Shown here in pieces: positions 1-8,837 of a stretch of DNA of 64,000 bases. The translations under genes and the position numbers were made by a program. This DNA is from Sedimentisphaerales bacterium (GTDB lineage Bacteria; Planctomycetota; Phycisphaerae; Sedimentisphaerales; Anaerobacaceae): positions 38,966 through 102,965 of the forward strand of contig JAFGEF010000041.1 of NCBI GenBank assembly GCA_016931715.1, in the 5' to 3' direction. The notes beneath the pieces are model-generated. The model was not told the origin of the DNA and searched no databases. It was given only the letters and a program-made list of their open reading frames with translations. Every line of letters begins with the position of its first letter. Positions within the stretch are counted from its first letter, which is position 1.

Positions 1-1
1 A

Positions 2-340
2 GCTGAATCGACTATGTCTAATTGTATGGAATTCTGCTCGATGCTAAGTCTTGAAAACAAAAGGGAATTGGCACTGAATGCTTATATTGTTTATGCTTTT
101 GGGTGCGACCAGGCTCTTAAAGCAAGTAAACAAGCTGAGGAACTTCTGAAGCTCTCTCCTGATAATCCGGATGCTCTTGCTGTTAAGGTGTTTATTTGCC
201 TGGAAAATAACCAGCCGGATGAGGCAATAGAATTGGCAAAGAAGATTATTAAACAAACGAAAGACAAAAAATCCATTGGTTATACTGTAGCAACTTCTAT
301 TTTATCGTTTGATCCGAACCAGACAAAATTGAATCGATAA
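2..340 (+). CDS. C-terminal part of a TPR-like protein, cut by window start
   Basis: The frame is open to the first base of the window, so this is the 3' end of a longer gene. The first ATG (position 14) is probably internal. The visible part aligns along its whole length with the C-terminus of the protein at 379-1974: both have a '..NC.EF' helix, a 'YA..C...LKA' helix, a 'D.LK..PDN..A..' turn and a closing 'A.DPNQ.K' tail. The region looks like one or two tetratricopeptide-type helical hairpins. The two genes are therefore tandem paralogues 38 bp apart. The function is not known, and what lies upstream (probably a signal peptide and the HExxE region of the paralogue) is outside the window. 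Confidence 0.75.
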   Translation, partial: AESTMSNCMEFCSMLSLENKRELALNAYIVYAFGCDQALKASKQAEELLKLSPDNPDALAVKVFICLENNQPDEAIELAKKIIKQTKDKKSIGYTVATSILSFDPNQTKLNR

Positions 341-378
341 TGTACTTTTGTTTTCGAAATAGTTAAAGGGGAAATATT

Positions 379-1974
379 ATGACTAAAAAAACTATTTTCA
401 ATACTATTCTGATAATTTTCTTCTATGCGCCTGTTTATGTCCAGGCACAAACAGAACCAAATAACTGGGACAAGCTGAACCTTAGTTCAACAACCATCGC
501 GGGCGCGAAGGTTTATTACGAAAAATCGTTCGAGCCGAACCTTCCTTTCTTTGAAAAGATGTATAAGGAATTCCTTGCAGCTAAAGACAAGCAAAATATT
601 CTCAACTCAAAAAAAGAGCAAATATTAGCTGACATAAATCTTATTTTGGGAATAAAAGAGCCTCCTGCTGAAAAGCAGGAAAAAATGTGGATGGAATTAT
701 CCGGGGTTTTATCTGGTTTTAAAACCATAACTTTTTACCTTGTCAAACAGAGCACAATGAAAGATTTTGTTCGCGCCGGGGGACAGCTTCCCAATTTTAC
801 ATATGACAAATTAACAGACACGGCGGCATATAATCCTAACTTCGTAGTCACAAGCGAAGACACACAGGACAAAACCTTCGAGTTTGCATTTCCAATAGAA
901 TCAGTAGAGAAGTTCGAGAACAATGTTGACATGATTTTCAAAATGTTTGGAGATGTTGGTAATATTCACGAGGGAGTCATAATTCATGAAATAACAGAAA
1001 TTAGCATGCTTGTGTATATTAAACAGACCGACCAGTACTGGCGATGGTTCAGTGACGGCTTTTCAAACGCTATTACTTATGAACTGTTAAAGAAACATTT
1101 CGATATCAGCAGAGCGGAAGAATGGTTAAAGGATTGGGATACAAGTCAATATAAAGATCTTGAAAAAGAAATCGATCTGCGCTACTGGATGTCTGGCAAA
1201 TTTTGCCTCCTGCATCTTGATAATTTACCAATTGAAAGAGATAAGGAGTTAACTCTCGCCCGCTATGCTTATTCCACATTCGAGGCACACAGACTGATTG
1301 ATAAATTCGGAATCGATTGCGTGCGTAAAATACTGGATGAAATCAGGGCTAAGCAGTCTCGAAGCGGTGAAGACCTGATTGAGGCGGTAAAGAATGTCAC
1401 CGGTGAAGACATGAATGTTCGCTTTGCTGCATATCAGAGTTTCGATACAAAACAGGAAGGTATTGCAAAATATGTAAAGGCTTTCAACGAAGCTTCCGCC
1501 AAAAAAGATATCGAGCCAATGTTGTTTAACCTTTTTCGTATGCACGATTTGCGGTCACTTTCGGAAGTGGAAAATCTTTTAAATGACTATAGATACGCCG
1601 CAGTCCTTTTGTTCAAGATGGGCTTTGAGCAGCAGGCTGATGCGATAATGCAAAATTGCAGGGAGTTTTTCTCGAATTCCGGTTATAAAAATGGCCAGAG
1701 AGCCGCCGCGGAAGTTTTTATGGTTTACGCGCTCGAATGCGAGAAGCCTTTGAAGGCTCGCATGGAAGCTGATGATATACTGAAAACAGATCCCGACAAC
1801 GTCTCCGCCATGACAATTAAAATGTTTGTTTATCTCAATGACAAACAGTTGACCCATGCCCAGGAAACTGCAAAAAAGATAATCAGCCTGATAAAGGATG
1901 AGAAATCAAAAAACTATCAAGTTGCTTCTCAGGTACTTGCGATAGATCCGAACCAGATAAAACCGGCTCAATGA
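379..1974 (+). CDS. Secreted TPR-like protein with a degenerate zincin motif
   Basis: 531 residues beginning with a signal peptide (basic MTKK, then a hydrophobic stretch, cleavage probably after VQAQ near residue 24). Residues 203-207 read HEITE, followed about 15 residues later by WRWFSDGFSN. This layout resembles the HExxH...W(F)SEG region of peptidase MA-like gluzincins, but the second zinc His is Glu. The C-terminal 130 residues are helical and TPR-like and match the truncated gene upstream. An SD-like AAGGGGAAA lies before the ATG. The protein is likely periplasmic or surface exposed. Enzyme activity is not established: it could be an inactive protease-fold scaffold. Confidence 0.75.
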   Translation: MTKKTIFNTILIIFFYAPVYVQAQTEPNNWDKLNLSSTTIAGAKVYYEKSFEPNLPFFEKMYKEFLAAKDKQNILNSKKEQILADINLILGIKEPPAEKQEKMWMELSGVLSGFKTITFYLVKQSTMKDFVRAGGQLPNFTYDKLTDTAAYNPNFVVTSEDTQDKTFEFAFPIESVEKFENNVDMIFKMFGDVGNIHEGVIIHEITEISMLVYIKQTDQYWRWFSDGFSNAITYELLKKHFDISRAEEWLKDWDTSQYKDLEKEIDLRYWMSGKFCLLHLDNLPIERDKELTLARYAYSTFEAHRLIDKFGIDCVRKILDEIRAKQSRSGEDLIEAVKNVTGEDMNVRFAAYQSFDTKQEGIAKYVKAFNEASAKKDIEPMLFNLFRMHDLRSLSEVENLLNDYRYAAVLLFKMGFEQQADAIMQNCREFFSNSGYKNGQRAAAEVFMVYALECEKPLKARMEADDILKTDPDNVSAMTIKMFVYLNDKQLTHAQETAKKIISLIKDEKSKNYQVASQVLAIDPNQIKPAQ

Positions 1975-1997
1975 TTTTATATAAATGAAAAATCATT
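1970..1997. terminator. AT-rich hairpin between convergent genes
   Basis: A 9-bp perfect inverted repeat (AATGATTTT / AAAATCATT, 10-base loop) lies between the convergent genes ending at 1974 and 1993. The stop codons of both genes fall in its arms. The right arm is followed by TT on the plus strand. A weak bidirectional terminator is plausible, though the stem has little GC. Confidence 0.4.
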
Positions 1998-2331
1998 TTC
2001 CGGCTATATTATATAAAATTTTGTTGTGTTCGACGAATCCTTTTCTGATGTTGTAATCCAGCTTGTAATCCCAGGTTTTTTTGTAGCCGTTTTCCTGCAT
2101 ACATTCCCTGAATAATATTTTCCTGTCAGGTTTATCAGCCGTTGGAGAAGCTGTGTTGTTTTCGTCATGTATAGCTGCATCCGAAACTGCTTTTTGTGCC
2201 TGATATAAACACTCCATGCAATCTGCTCTTGCACGCTGATAGGTATTTTGCTCGTTATACCAGTAACTTTCCATTCCGCATCCGGCGCAGGTGAAAATAA
2301 CAAACAAACAAGCCGCTTTAATAATTCTCAT
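1993..2331 (-). CDS. Small putative lipoprotein
   Basis: 112 residues. The N-terminus MRIIKAACLFVIFTCAGC is a type II signal peptide with a lipobox ending at the Cys near residue 18, so the mature protein should be lipid-anchored. The mature part is hydrophilic and has two further cysteine motifs (CMEC and RECM). No family was recognised. An AAGGT SD-like sequence sits 8 bases before the ATG. It converges on the secreted TPR-like gene and has no operon partner. Confidence 0.65.
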   Translation of the reverse strand: MRIIKAACLFVIFTCAGCGMESYWYNEQNTYQRARADCMECLYQAQKAVSDAAIHDENNTASPTADKPDRKILFRECMQENGYKKTWDYKLDYNIRKGFVEHNKILYNIAGK

Positions 2332-2482
2332 TTTATTGACCTTAACTTTCTATGATATTTCTTCATCGCTGTCATACCCGCGTTGTCGAGAATCCATTTT
2401 GTATCACTATAACGAATTCCTATATTTATAAACACAACAGGATTTAACTCTGTTGAACTTGTGAGTTGAATCCGCCAAATAA

Positions 2483-3478
2483 TTACTTATCCAAGAAACT
2501 ATTTAATGTAAATGGTGGCGTTACTAATCTAGTTCTTAATGACTTTGCAAGGCCATCCAAGTCAGGAAAGAGAGAGGCTTGGCTTATATTCATATCATAC
2601 AATCTTTGTAAAAACTGTTTTTGTATTTCTATATTATCAAATAAGATTTCTATTTTCCAAAGATGATTTTTTTGTCCACCTTTATTTTTCAACATTAATT
2701 CCAAGTTTTTTCCCCAGGAAATAGAAATTTTACTTGGAAAGAGGAGCACACCTCTTTGAATCGATAGTCTTTGGTGGAGATAGTATGGATTAACTGCATA
2801 AATTATTGCATTTTCTTTACTTACTTGATTTTTATCTTCTTTTTCTATAAAATCATGGATTATATAATTTTCAAACCAGCCTCTACCGTCTTCTTTTAGT
2901 TTTTGAAGGGAATTTTTATTATCAGAATCTTCTTCTTTTTTAATAAATTCATCTTCATATTTTTTGTTAATGTCCCCAAGCCATTCATTATCTAATGCCC
3001 AGATAACACAAGATTTTCCTTTTTGGCTGTCGTCTCTATTGTCTTTGTTAATTTTGAATCGGTTTAAAGCAAAATATAAAGCAACAAAAAATGAATAAGT
3101 CCAATCTAACATGCGAGTTGATCCTTCGTAATGTTGCATCAATGCAAGGCAATCCAACCAATTTTCCTGTCTTTGATTATGTGCATGTATCGGTGCATTT
3201 CTGCGAAATTCTCTAATGAGTTTCTTCTCTATGTTTGGACGTTTATTAGTGCATATTTTAAAGTATTCAAAATCCTCATGAAGTCTGCTCTTAAAGGCTT
3301 TTTCTGGAATATGTGAGTTGTCATTGTCATCAGAATCAAGAATCTCACCCCTAAACACCCATTCCCTGTTATCATCTGTGAAATGTTTTAAATAAAAATT
3401 GTAAAGTTTATTCCATTCATTAATATTTTTAGTTTTGTATAATTCTTTATTTTGTTTTCCTTTGCTACCTTTTCTCAT
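2483..3478 (-). CDS. FRG domain-containing protein
   Basis: 331 residues. The FRG domain hallmarks are present in order: REWVFRGE (residues about 40-47), a basic LIREFRRNAP segment, then W...LALMQHYEGSTRMLDWT followed by FFVALYFALNRF (about 110-140). FRG domains are named for the F-R-G triad. Their biochemical role is unproven, and they are frequent in accessory and phage-defence contexts. The rest of the protein is Lys/Asp/Asn-rich and charged. The gene is much more AT-rich than its neighbours, which suggests horizontal acquisition. A GGGAG SD precedes the ATG. It has no same-operon partner; DUF2442 and a DNA methyltransferase follow on the same strand. Confidence 0.85.
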   Translation of the reverse strand: MRKGSKGKQNKELYKTKNINEWNKLYNFYLKHFTDDNREWVFRGEILDSDDNDNSHIPEKAFKSRLHEDFEYFKICTNKRPNIEKKLIREFRRNAPIHAHNQRQENWLDCLALMQHYEGSTRMLDWTYSFFVALYFALNRFKINKDNRDDSQKGKSCVIWALDNEWLGDINKKYEDEFIKKEEDSDNKNSLQKLKEDGRGWFENYIIHDFIEKEDKNQVSKENAIIYAVNPYYLHQRLSIQRGVLLFPSKISISWGKNLELMLKNKGGQKNHLWKIEILFDNIEIQKQFLQRLYDMNISQASLFPDLDGLAKSLRTRLVTPPFTLNSFLDK

Positions 3479-3553
3479 TTCAATCTCCCTACTTCATCAT
3501 CCAAAATTTATGGTGTGTGATATATTTTTCACATCTTTAGAATTAACATACAA

Positions 3554-3814
3554 TCAATTTTTCATCAACATTGCTTTTTGGCATTTTTTGTATAAAGTTT
3601 CCGGGGCGATATCTGCCCCATTAGGCCAGGAAATTGTACCGCCTTCGATTTTCGCTTTTTTGAAGAAGTTCAAATCCTTTAATGGAGCAAATACAGGTCC
3701 CTTCGATAAATAATTCGTAAAATCGATTACTCCATTAGTTCCATCGTCAAAAACCACCATATAACAATAATCTGATTGATATTGAATGCTGGTTACTTCA
3801 TTAAGATTCCACAT
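3554..3814 (-). CDS. DUF2442 domain protein
   Basis: 86 residues from the ATG at 3814; a TTG 12 bases upstream would add four residues. The pattern is typical of DUF2442: a beta strand with VFDDGT, then VIDFTNYL, a '...F..LKD..FFKKA' helix and the C-terminal signature [14 protein letters not shown]. Such proteins often sit beside DUF4160 proteins in putative toxin-antitoxin pairs, but no DUF4160 gene is visible here. It is probably a small regulatory or antitoxin-like protein. The function is unproven. Confidence 0.8.
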   Translation of the reverse strand: MWNLNEVTSIQYQSDYCYMVVFDDGTNGVIDFTNYLSKGPVFAPLKDLNFFKKAKIEGGTISWPNGADIAPETLYKKCQKAMLMKN

Positions 3815-3971
3815 TATGATCTTCAAAAAACATCCGAATTATTATACCGAAAAATCTGCAAATTTCAGGCACTTTATTATCCTTCTAAAATAACAATAAG
3901 ATTATGCTACCATTAATATGTTTATTTGTAAATCGAAACAGGGAAAAGCAAATAAATGGTCGATGTACATT

Positions 3972-4928
3972 TTATATCATGTCGGCAGATTTATTTTGGA
4001 AGTTTAAGGTATTTCTTTCGTAGAAGACGCCGGAGGAGTAGCCCTGGATGGTTTTGTCGTTTTCAGCTAATGCGAGTCGTTTAGCGGCTAAGAGGCAATA
4101 CTCTTTTTCGAGTTCAATTCCGAAGAAATTACGCTGGAGTTTTTTAGCCGTAACTATCGAACTTCCGGTTCCCATGAACGGGTCGAAAACAAAATCGCCT
4201 TTATTCGTGCTTGCCAGAATTAGTTTGGCTAAAAGCTTTTCTGGTTTTTGCGTGGGATGGTCGGTATTTTCAGGCATTGACCAGAACGGGACGGTTATAT
4301 CGTTCCACAAATTCGATGGGTGCGTAATGCGAAAACTTCCTTTTTCGGTTTTTTCCCAGTCTTTGGGCTGCCCATTGGAATTAGTATAAGGCGCAAGGAC
4401 TTTTCGCTTTAGCTTTACATCTTCAAGATTGAAAACATAATCGTCAGAGACTGTCGCAAACCATATATCTTCGGAAGCGTTCTTCCAGTTTCTTTTCGCA
4501 CCCCTGCCTTTCTCGCGTTCCCACGTTATTCTGTTACGCACATTCAGGAACTTTTCCAGTACAAGATGAATCGCGGTTGATGTGAACCACTCTGAACACA
4601 CATAAACGGATGCGTTTTTTTTCAGTGCAGGCAATAATTTTTCTAACAGGCTCTCGAACCATGCTGCATACTGCTCAATACTTGTCTTTTTGAAAGCAGA
4701 TGAGTTGAATGTCTTGTTAAGATTATAAGGCGGGTCCAACACAAGAAGGTCAGCGAAAGAATCAGGCAAAAACTCAGCGGCCTGAAAAACATCCTGATTT
4801 GCGATCCGATTTGTTATAACACTCACCTGAACAGGCTCTGCAATCTTGATTAAATCGCCGGTGTAAAGCTCCTTCTCTTTTTCGCTAAGAGTTATTGTTC
4901 TGTTTCTCGGCGCACGGATTTTTGACAC
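3972..4928 (-). CDS. Site-specific DNA methyltransferase (beta class, probably N6-adenine)
   Basis: 318 residues. The catalytic motif IV DPPYN is at residues 65-69 and the AdoMet-binding motif I FDPFMGTGS at about 248-256, preceded by HPTQKPEKLL. This IV-before-I order is the beta class, and DPPY rather than SPPY favours N6-adenine as the target. The start is a GTG at 4928 with SD GAGGA overlapping the clpX stop codon, so it is probably translated from the clpX mRNA. No restriction endonuclease is recognisable nearby, so it looks like an orphan methylase. It lacks the C-terminal extension of CcrM. The recognition sequence cannot be read from sequence alone. Confidence 0.88.
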   Translation of the reverse strand: MSKIRAPRNRTITLSEKEKELYTGDLIKIAEPVQVSVITNRIANQDVFQAAEFLPDSFADLLVLDPPYNLNKTFNSSAFKKTSIEQYAAWFESLLEKLLPALKKNASVYVCSEWFTSTAIHLVLEKFLNVRNRITWEREKGRGAKRNWKNASEDIWFATVSDDYVFNLEDVKLKRKVLAPYTNSNGQPKDWEKTEKGSFRITHPSNLWNDITVPFWSMPENTDHPTQKPEKLLAKLILASTNKGDFVFDPFMGTGSSIVTAKKLQRNFFGIELEKEYCLLAAKRLALAENDKTIQGYSSGVFYERNTLNFQNKSADMI

Positions 4929-4939
4929 AAATCAATCCT

Positions 4940-6211
4940 CTATGCAGATTCTTTTTTTGCCTTCTGCGTTGAATCGAACAAGCTGGCTTTGCCTTCAACG
5001 ACATCGCGCGTTATAACATATTTCGAAGGTTTGGGCTCTTCCGGAAGCTTGTACATCAAATCAATCATCAGCTCTTCTGTAATCGAACGTAATGCCCTCG
5101 CGCCAGTATCTCGTTTGAGCGCTTTTTTCGCAAGAGCATGCAGCGCGCTTTCCGTAAATTCCAGCTCGGCATCTTCCATCTCGAAAAATCTCTGGTACTG
5201 TCTGCACAAGGCGTTTTTAGGCTTTGTCAAAATATCGATGAGTGCAATCTCATCCAGCGCCGAGAGAGTTGTAATTACAGGGAGTCTGCCCACCATTTCA
5301 GGAATCATTCCGAATTCGATAATATCTTCAGGAATTACCTGCCCGAGAACATCTGTTAATTCCGTTTTTTCATCTCTTGCCTGTGAAAGTTCCGAATTGA
5401 AACCTATCATTTTTTTGCCGAGCCTCTTTTTTACAATATTATCGAGTCCGACGAATGTTCCGCCGCATATGAAAAGAATCTGCGAAGTGTCCATTTGTAT
5501 ATAGGATTGTTCCGGATGCTTTCTCCCTCCCTGGGGCGGTATGTTGGAGATTGTTCCCTCGAGCATTTTCAGCAGTGCCTGCTGGACTCCTTCGCCGGAT
5601 ACATCGCGTGTAATCGAAACATTCTGATTTGTTTTTCCGATTTTATCTATTTCATCGATATAGACAATGCCTCTTTGAGCGGCTTCGAGATCGAAATCAG
5701 CGTTTTGAAGCAGCCGCAGCAGGAAGTTCTCGACATCCTCGCCGACATAACCTGCTTCGGTTACGGTCGTAGCGTCACAAATCGCGAACGGCACGTCCAG
5801 CTTGCGTGCGAGAGTCTTGGCAAGCAGCGTTTTGCCTGAACCTGTCGGACCAATCAAAAGAACGTTGGATTTATCAATTTCGACATCGACTTCCTCGCTT
5901 GAGTGATGAAGAAGGCGTTTGTAATGATTATGTACCGCGACTGACAGGTATTTTTTCGCATGATCCTGCCCGATTACGTATTCGTCGAGATATTCTTTTA
6001 TTTCTCTTGGCCTGGGCATTTCTTTTAATTTAATGTCTTTAAAGGAACGCTTGCGGTCCTGCTTTATAATACTGGAGCAAAGCTCCACACATTCTGGGCA
6101 GATGAATACCTTGTTCGGTCCCTCGATGAGAGTTTCAGACTGATTGGCCGGCTTGCCGCAAAAACTGCAAACCGCCTTGGATGATCTGTTTGTCGGTTGT
6201 TTAGTAGTCAT
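4940..6211 (-). CDS. clpX: ATP-dependent Clp protease ATP-binding subunit ClpX
   Basis: 423 residues, the normal ClpX length. The N-terminal C4 zinc-binding domain has Cys at 15, 18, 38 and 41. The AAA+ core follows with Walker A GPTGSGKT, Walker B YIDEIDK, the GYVGEDVE pore loop and sensor residues. The IGF tripeptide needed to dock on ClpP is present in KKMIGFNSE. ClpX unfolds tagged proteins and feeds them to ClpP. No clpP is adjacent on the upstream side, where a gap of about 180 bp is followed by a glycosyltransferase. The methyltransferase start is 11 bp downstream. Confidence 0.97.
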   Translation of the reverse strand: MTTKQPTNRSSKAVCSFCGKPANQSETLIEGPNKVFICPECVELCSSIIKQDRKRSFKDIKLKEMPRPREIKEYLDEYVIGQDHAKKYLSVAVHNHYKRLLHHSSEEVDVEIDKSNVLLIGPTGSGKTLLAKTLARKLDVPFAICDATTVTEAGYVGEDVENFLLRLLQNADFDLEAAQRGIVYIDEIDKIGKTNQNVSITRDVSGEGVQQALLKMLEGTISNIPPQGGRKHPEQSYIQMDTSQILFICGGTFVGLDNIVKKRLGKKMIGFNSELSQARDEKTELTDVLGQVIPEDIIEFGMIPEMVGRLPVITTLSALDEIALIDILTKPKNALCRQYQRFFEMEDAELEFTESALHALAKKALKRDTGARALRSITEELMIDLMYKLPEEPKPSKYVITRDVVEGKASLFDSTQKAKKESA

Positions 6212-6393
6212 AAGTATTATCCAAATTATTTTTCAAATAATGTCAATTATAATCAATGATTAACAATAAACTAACCTTTTTTTCCGCATTTTGCAAGTTC
6301 TGTTATTTGCTCGACAACTGGAAAAGCCCGCTAAGAAATAAATTACCAGTCAAAAAAGCTTTTATTTACTATTATTAGTAATATTATTGCATG

Positions 6394-7320
6394 TTAGATA
6401 ATAAAAAACATTCCGATATTGCGTCTTAAGCCGGTTTGAAAAATTTTATTACGGTATAGTATTATGCGACGATTGAGCCAGCCGTAATTATCTAAAGACG
6501 AAAATTCTATCAATAAATTTTTATTATTACTGCTTAGCTTGTTTCCAAATTTTTCGAGAAAGCATTTGGATTGTGTTACTTTTTTATAAAAGCGTTCTCT
6601 GGCAGCTTTTATGCCGCTGGTAAATATACTAAATAAATATGTCCATCCATATTTTGGGGATCCGAGATAGTTTTCATCATGCTGCCGATACAGCAAAGTA
6701 GGCTCATCCAGATAAATTATTTTACCCAAGGTCGCTCCGATTAATGCGAGCCAATGGTCGTGCATGACCGCCTGAGGCGGAATCTCCCCGCACAAATCTG
6801 CAAAGGCTCGATTAATTAAAATTGTACAGCCGCTCGGAACATTTTGAACAAGCAGATAATTAAGTTTTATTCTTTCCGGATTCAAATTCTGATACTTTAA
6901 ATACGAATTACTAATAACAGAAAGATCATTTTTTACCACATATTTATCTGTGAACAGCATCAGTGGAACGTATGTGCCTGATTCATCTTCATTTTTTTTT
7001 ATTATCGAAAGTGATTTTGATATTTTGTTTGGCAGCCAGACGTCATCATGGTCGCAGAACATTATGTAATCAGATGAGCTTTTTAATAACAGAGCAGAAA
7101 AATTCTCGCATGCACAAGCAGTTCCTGCCGCGGGGAAAAAAAATATTTTTTCTTTATAGTTTTGTGTATATTTTTCAATAATTTGCAGGGTATTGTCTGT
7201 TGAGCCTCCATCTCGAATTAATATCCGCCAGTCAGGAAAATCCTGTTTTATTATGGATTCTATAGTTTGACCAAGATACTTCGATGAATTATATGTAGCT
7301 AACAAGATATCAATCATCAC
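6394..7320 (-). CDS. Family 2 glycosyltransferase
   Basis: 308 residues with a GT-A fold signature: DILLATYN at the N-terminus, DGGSTDNT near residue 38 (nucleotide-sugar site) and the DXD-type DHDDVW near residue 92. The middle contains the VMHDHW segment common in rhamnosyltransferase-like GT2 enzymes. It would transfer a sugar from a nucleotide donor in the cytoplasm. It is the last gene of the polysaccharide operon and overlaps the upstream gene by 4 bp. The donor and acceptor cannot be told. Confidence 0.9.
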   Translation of the reverse strand: MMIDILLATYNSSKYLGQTIESIIKQDFPDWRILIRDGGSTDNTLQIIEKYTQNYKEKIFFFPAAGTACACENFSALLLKSSSDYIMFCDHDDVWLPNKISKSLSIIKKNEDESGTYVPLMLFTDKYVVKNDLSVISNSYLKYQNLNPERIKLNYLLVQNVPSGCTILINRAFADLCGEIPPQAVMHDHWLALIGATLGKIIYLDEPTLLYRQHDENYLGSPKYGWTYLFSIFTSGIKAARERFYKKVTQSKCFLEKFGNKLSSNNKNLLIEFSSLDNYGWLNRRIILYRNKIFQTGLRRNIGMFFII

Positions 7321-8837
7321 TTTATCTCTGCATTTTTAAAACGATTCTTAAGATTTTCCATAATCATAGTACAACGTATTTGTCTTGGAATCAAAAAATA
7401 AATCCGTTTAATCATACTACGTACACGTTCATGAAAGGGCAGCCTCAATATTTTTTTTACCACGCTTCCAATTTTACGCAGGAGAGCGGTATACCGCCAT
7501 GAACAAGAAGTATAGACACTGTAAAGTTCATCTCGATATTGTACATTTGCTTTTTCTTTTTCAGAAATAATAGTCCGAAGATTAGAAATTTCCCGTTCTT
7601 TACGATTTTCCAAGCTAATTTTTGTCAATGCTTCTATAGCAGTTAATTCTGTTCGGCCTTTCCAAAAAATTTTACTTTGTTTGTAACAAGCTTCTTTGTC
7701 TGTCTCTGTATGTTTTTTATTGATATATTTTTGAAGTAAGTCTGAAATATTTTTCCAATGTTCATTCACCCTATCTTGCATCTTACGTGTAATATCTGTC
7801 AACTGAATTTTTTTTTGTTCAAAATTCATAGAAGCTAATTGGTCTATAGCTATTTTCCAGGATTGAAACCATGTATCCTCACTATTGAATTGTTGTTTTA
7901 ATCCTTTTATTTTTGTTTTTTTTCCGTCTGTTACACAAATTCCCGGGACGGCGAAAGATGCCGATATTATTAAGCCGTGCATTGAGGACCCAATATAAGC
8001 CGTTGCATTAGCGAGACAACTGGTAACCTCTTTAAGACTAAGAGGTTGGTCGATTATCACCGGATTACTTCTCATAATCTTGCCTACTTCTCGAGCAAGT
8101 TCATCAATGAGATGACATGGTCCCATCGCCACTAAAATAATTCTTGCATCCAGTTTTTTTGCTGTTTCATCTAACAAAAAAGCAATTTCCTGATTTGCAG
8201 CACCAGACATATAACGAGAATTCAAATGTACTACGATACTACGTTCAGGTATTTTTTGGTTTCTTCTTTTAAATATACCTTCATAACTTTCAAATAGTTC
8301 ACTATTTTCCCATAACTCTGTCGTTACCCAAGCCGGATCAGGAAAAACAAATATTTCTTTTTCTGGACAACACTCAAGAAGAAAATCTCTGCTTTGTTCG
8401 TCACGAACCGATACATACAAACTTCTTTCAAGACACTCTTTTACAAAAGGTCTTTTATCTGGTGAAAATTGTTCTGGAACACCCGGGGCATTCCATAAAA
8501 CAGGCACATCATTCATAGCTAAACGACATGCACCAACCCATATATCCGGGTATGCAAGCAAAGCAGTAGGACATCGATTATATGCAGGCAAATGAGTAGG
8601 TGATAGCGTTATAATATTTCCGCCGCCAATTAAAACACCATCGGGCGAGCTTATACAATCAATAGTATCAATCCCAGAAGAAGGAATACAATCTTTCCAT
8701 ACAGGCCCACCTCCAATAGGAGACATAGCAACAATATTTACTCCAAGAGCAGCTAATCGATGTTGAGCAAGTAAAGGGAAAAGTAAATCTCCATAATTGG
8801 GAACATCAAAGGTACCAAACTGATAAATCGAAATCAT
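7317..8837 (-). CDS. Polysaccharide pyruvyltransferase-family protein
   Basis: 506 residues from ATG 8837, which has AGGAG 10 bases upstream and makes a 4-bp overlap with the preceding gene; a TTG at 8846 is less likely. The N-terminal 340 residues match the polysaccharide pyruvyltransferase family: NYGDLLFPLL, a glycine-rich GVLIGGGN, and GSSMHGLIISASFAVPGICV near residues 290-310. The family transfers pyruvate from PEP to sugars or is used as a GT-B-like scaffold. The C-terminal 150 residues are a charged helix or coiled coil followed by a basic, Arg-rich tail, an unusual extension that may bind membrane or partner enzymes. Confidence 0.85.
   Translation of the reverse strand: MISIYQFGTFDVPNYGDLLFPLLAQHRLAALGVNIVAMSPIGGGPVWKDCIPSSGIDTIDCISSPDGVLIGGGNIITLSPTHLPAYNRCPTALLAYPDIWVGACRLAMNDVPVLWNAPGVPEQFSPDKRPFVKECLERSLYVSVRDEQSRDFLLECCPEKEIFVFPDPAWVTTELWENSELFESYEGIFKRRNQKIPERSIVVHLNSRYMSGAANQEIAFLLDETAKKLDARIILVAMGPCHLIDELAREVGKIMRSNPVIIDQPLSLKEVTSCLANATAYIGSSMHGLIISASFAVPGICVTDGKKTKIKGLKQQFNSEDTWFQSWKIAIDQLASMNFEQKKIQLTDITRKMQDRVNEHWKNISDLLQKYINKKHTETDKEACYKQSKIFWKGRTELTAIEALTKISLENRKEREISNLRTIISEKEKANVQYRDELYSVYTSCSWRYTALLRKIGSVVKKILRLPFHERVRSMIKRIYFLIPRQIRCTMIMENLKNRFKNAEIK

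Noticed and set aside
3554..3814. DUF2442 as half of a toxin-antitoxin pair
   Set aside because: No DUF4160 or other toxin partner lies next to it.
2483..4928. FRG protein as the restriction enzyme for the methylase
   Set aside because: FRG domains have no known nuclease motif and the genes are separated by DUF2442, so a restriction-modification call is not supported.
4989..5504. 171-residue plus-strand frame inside clpX
   Set aside because: Antisense shadow of a well-conserved gene, with low-complexity Ser-rich translation.
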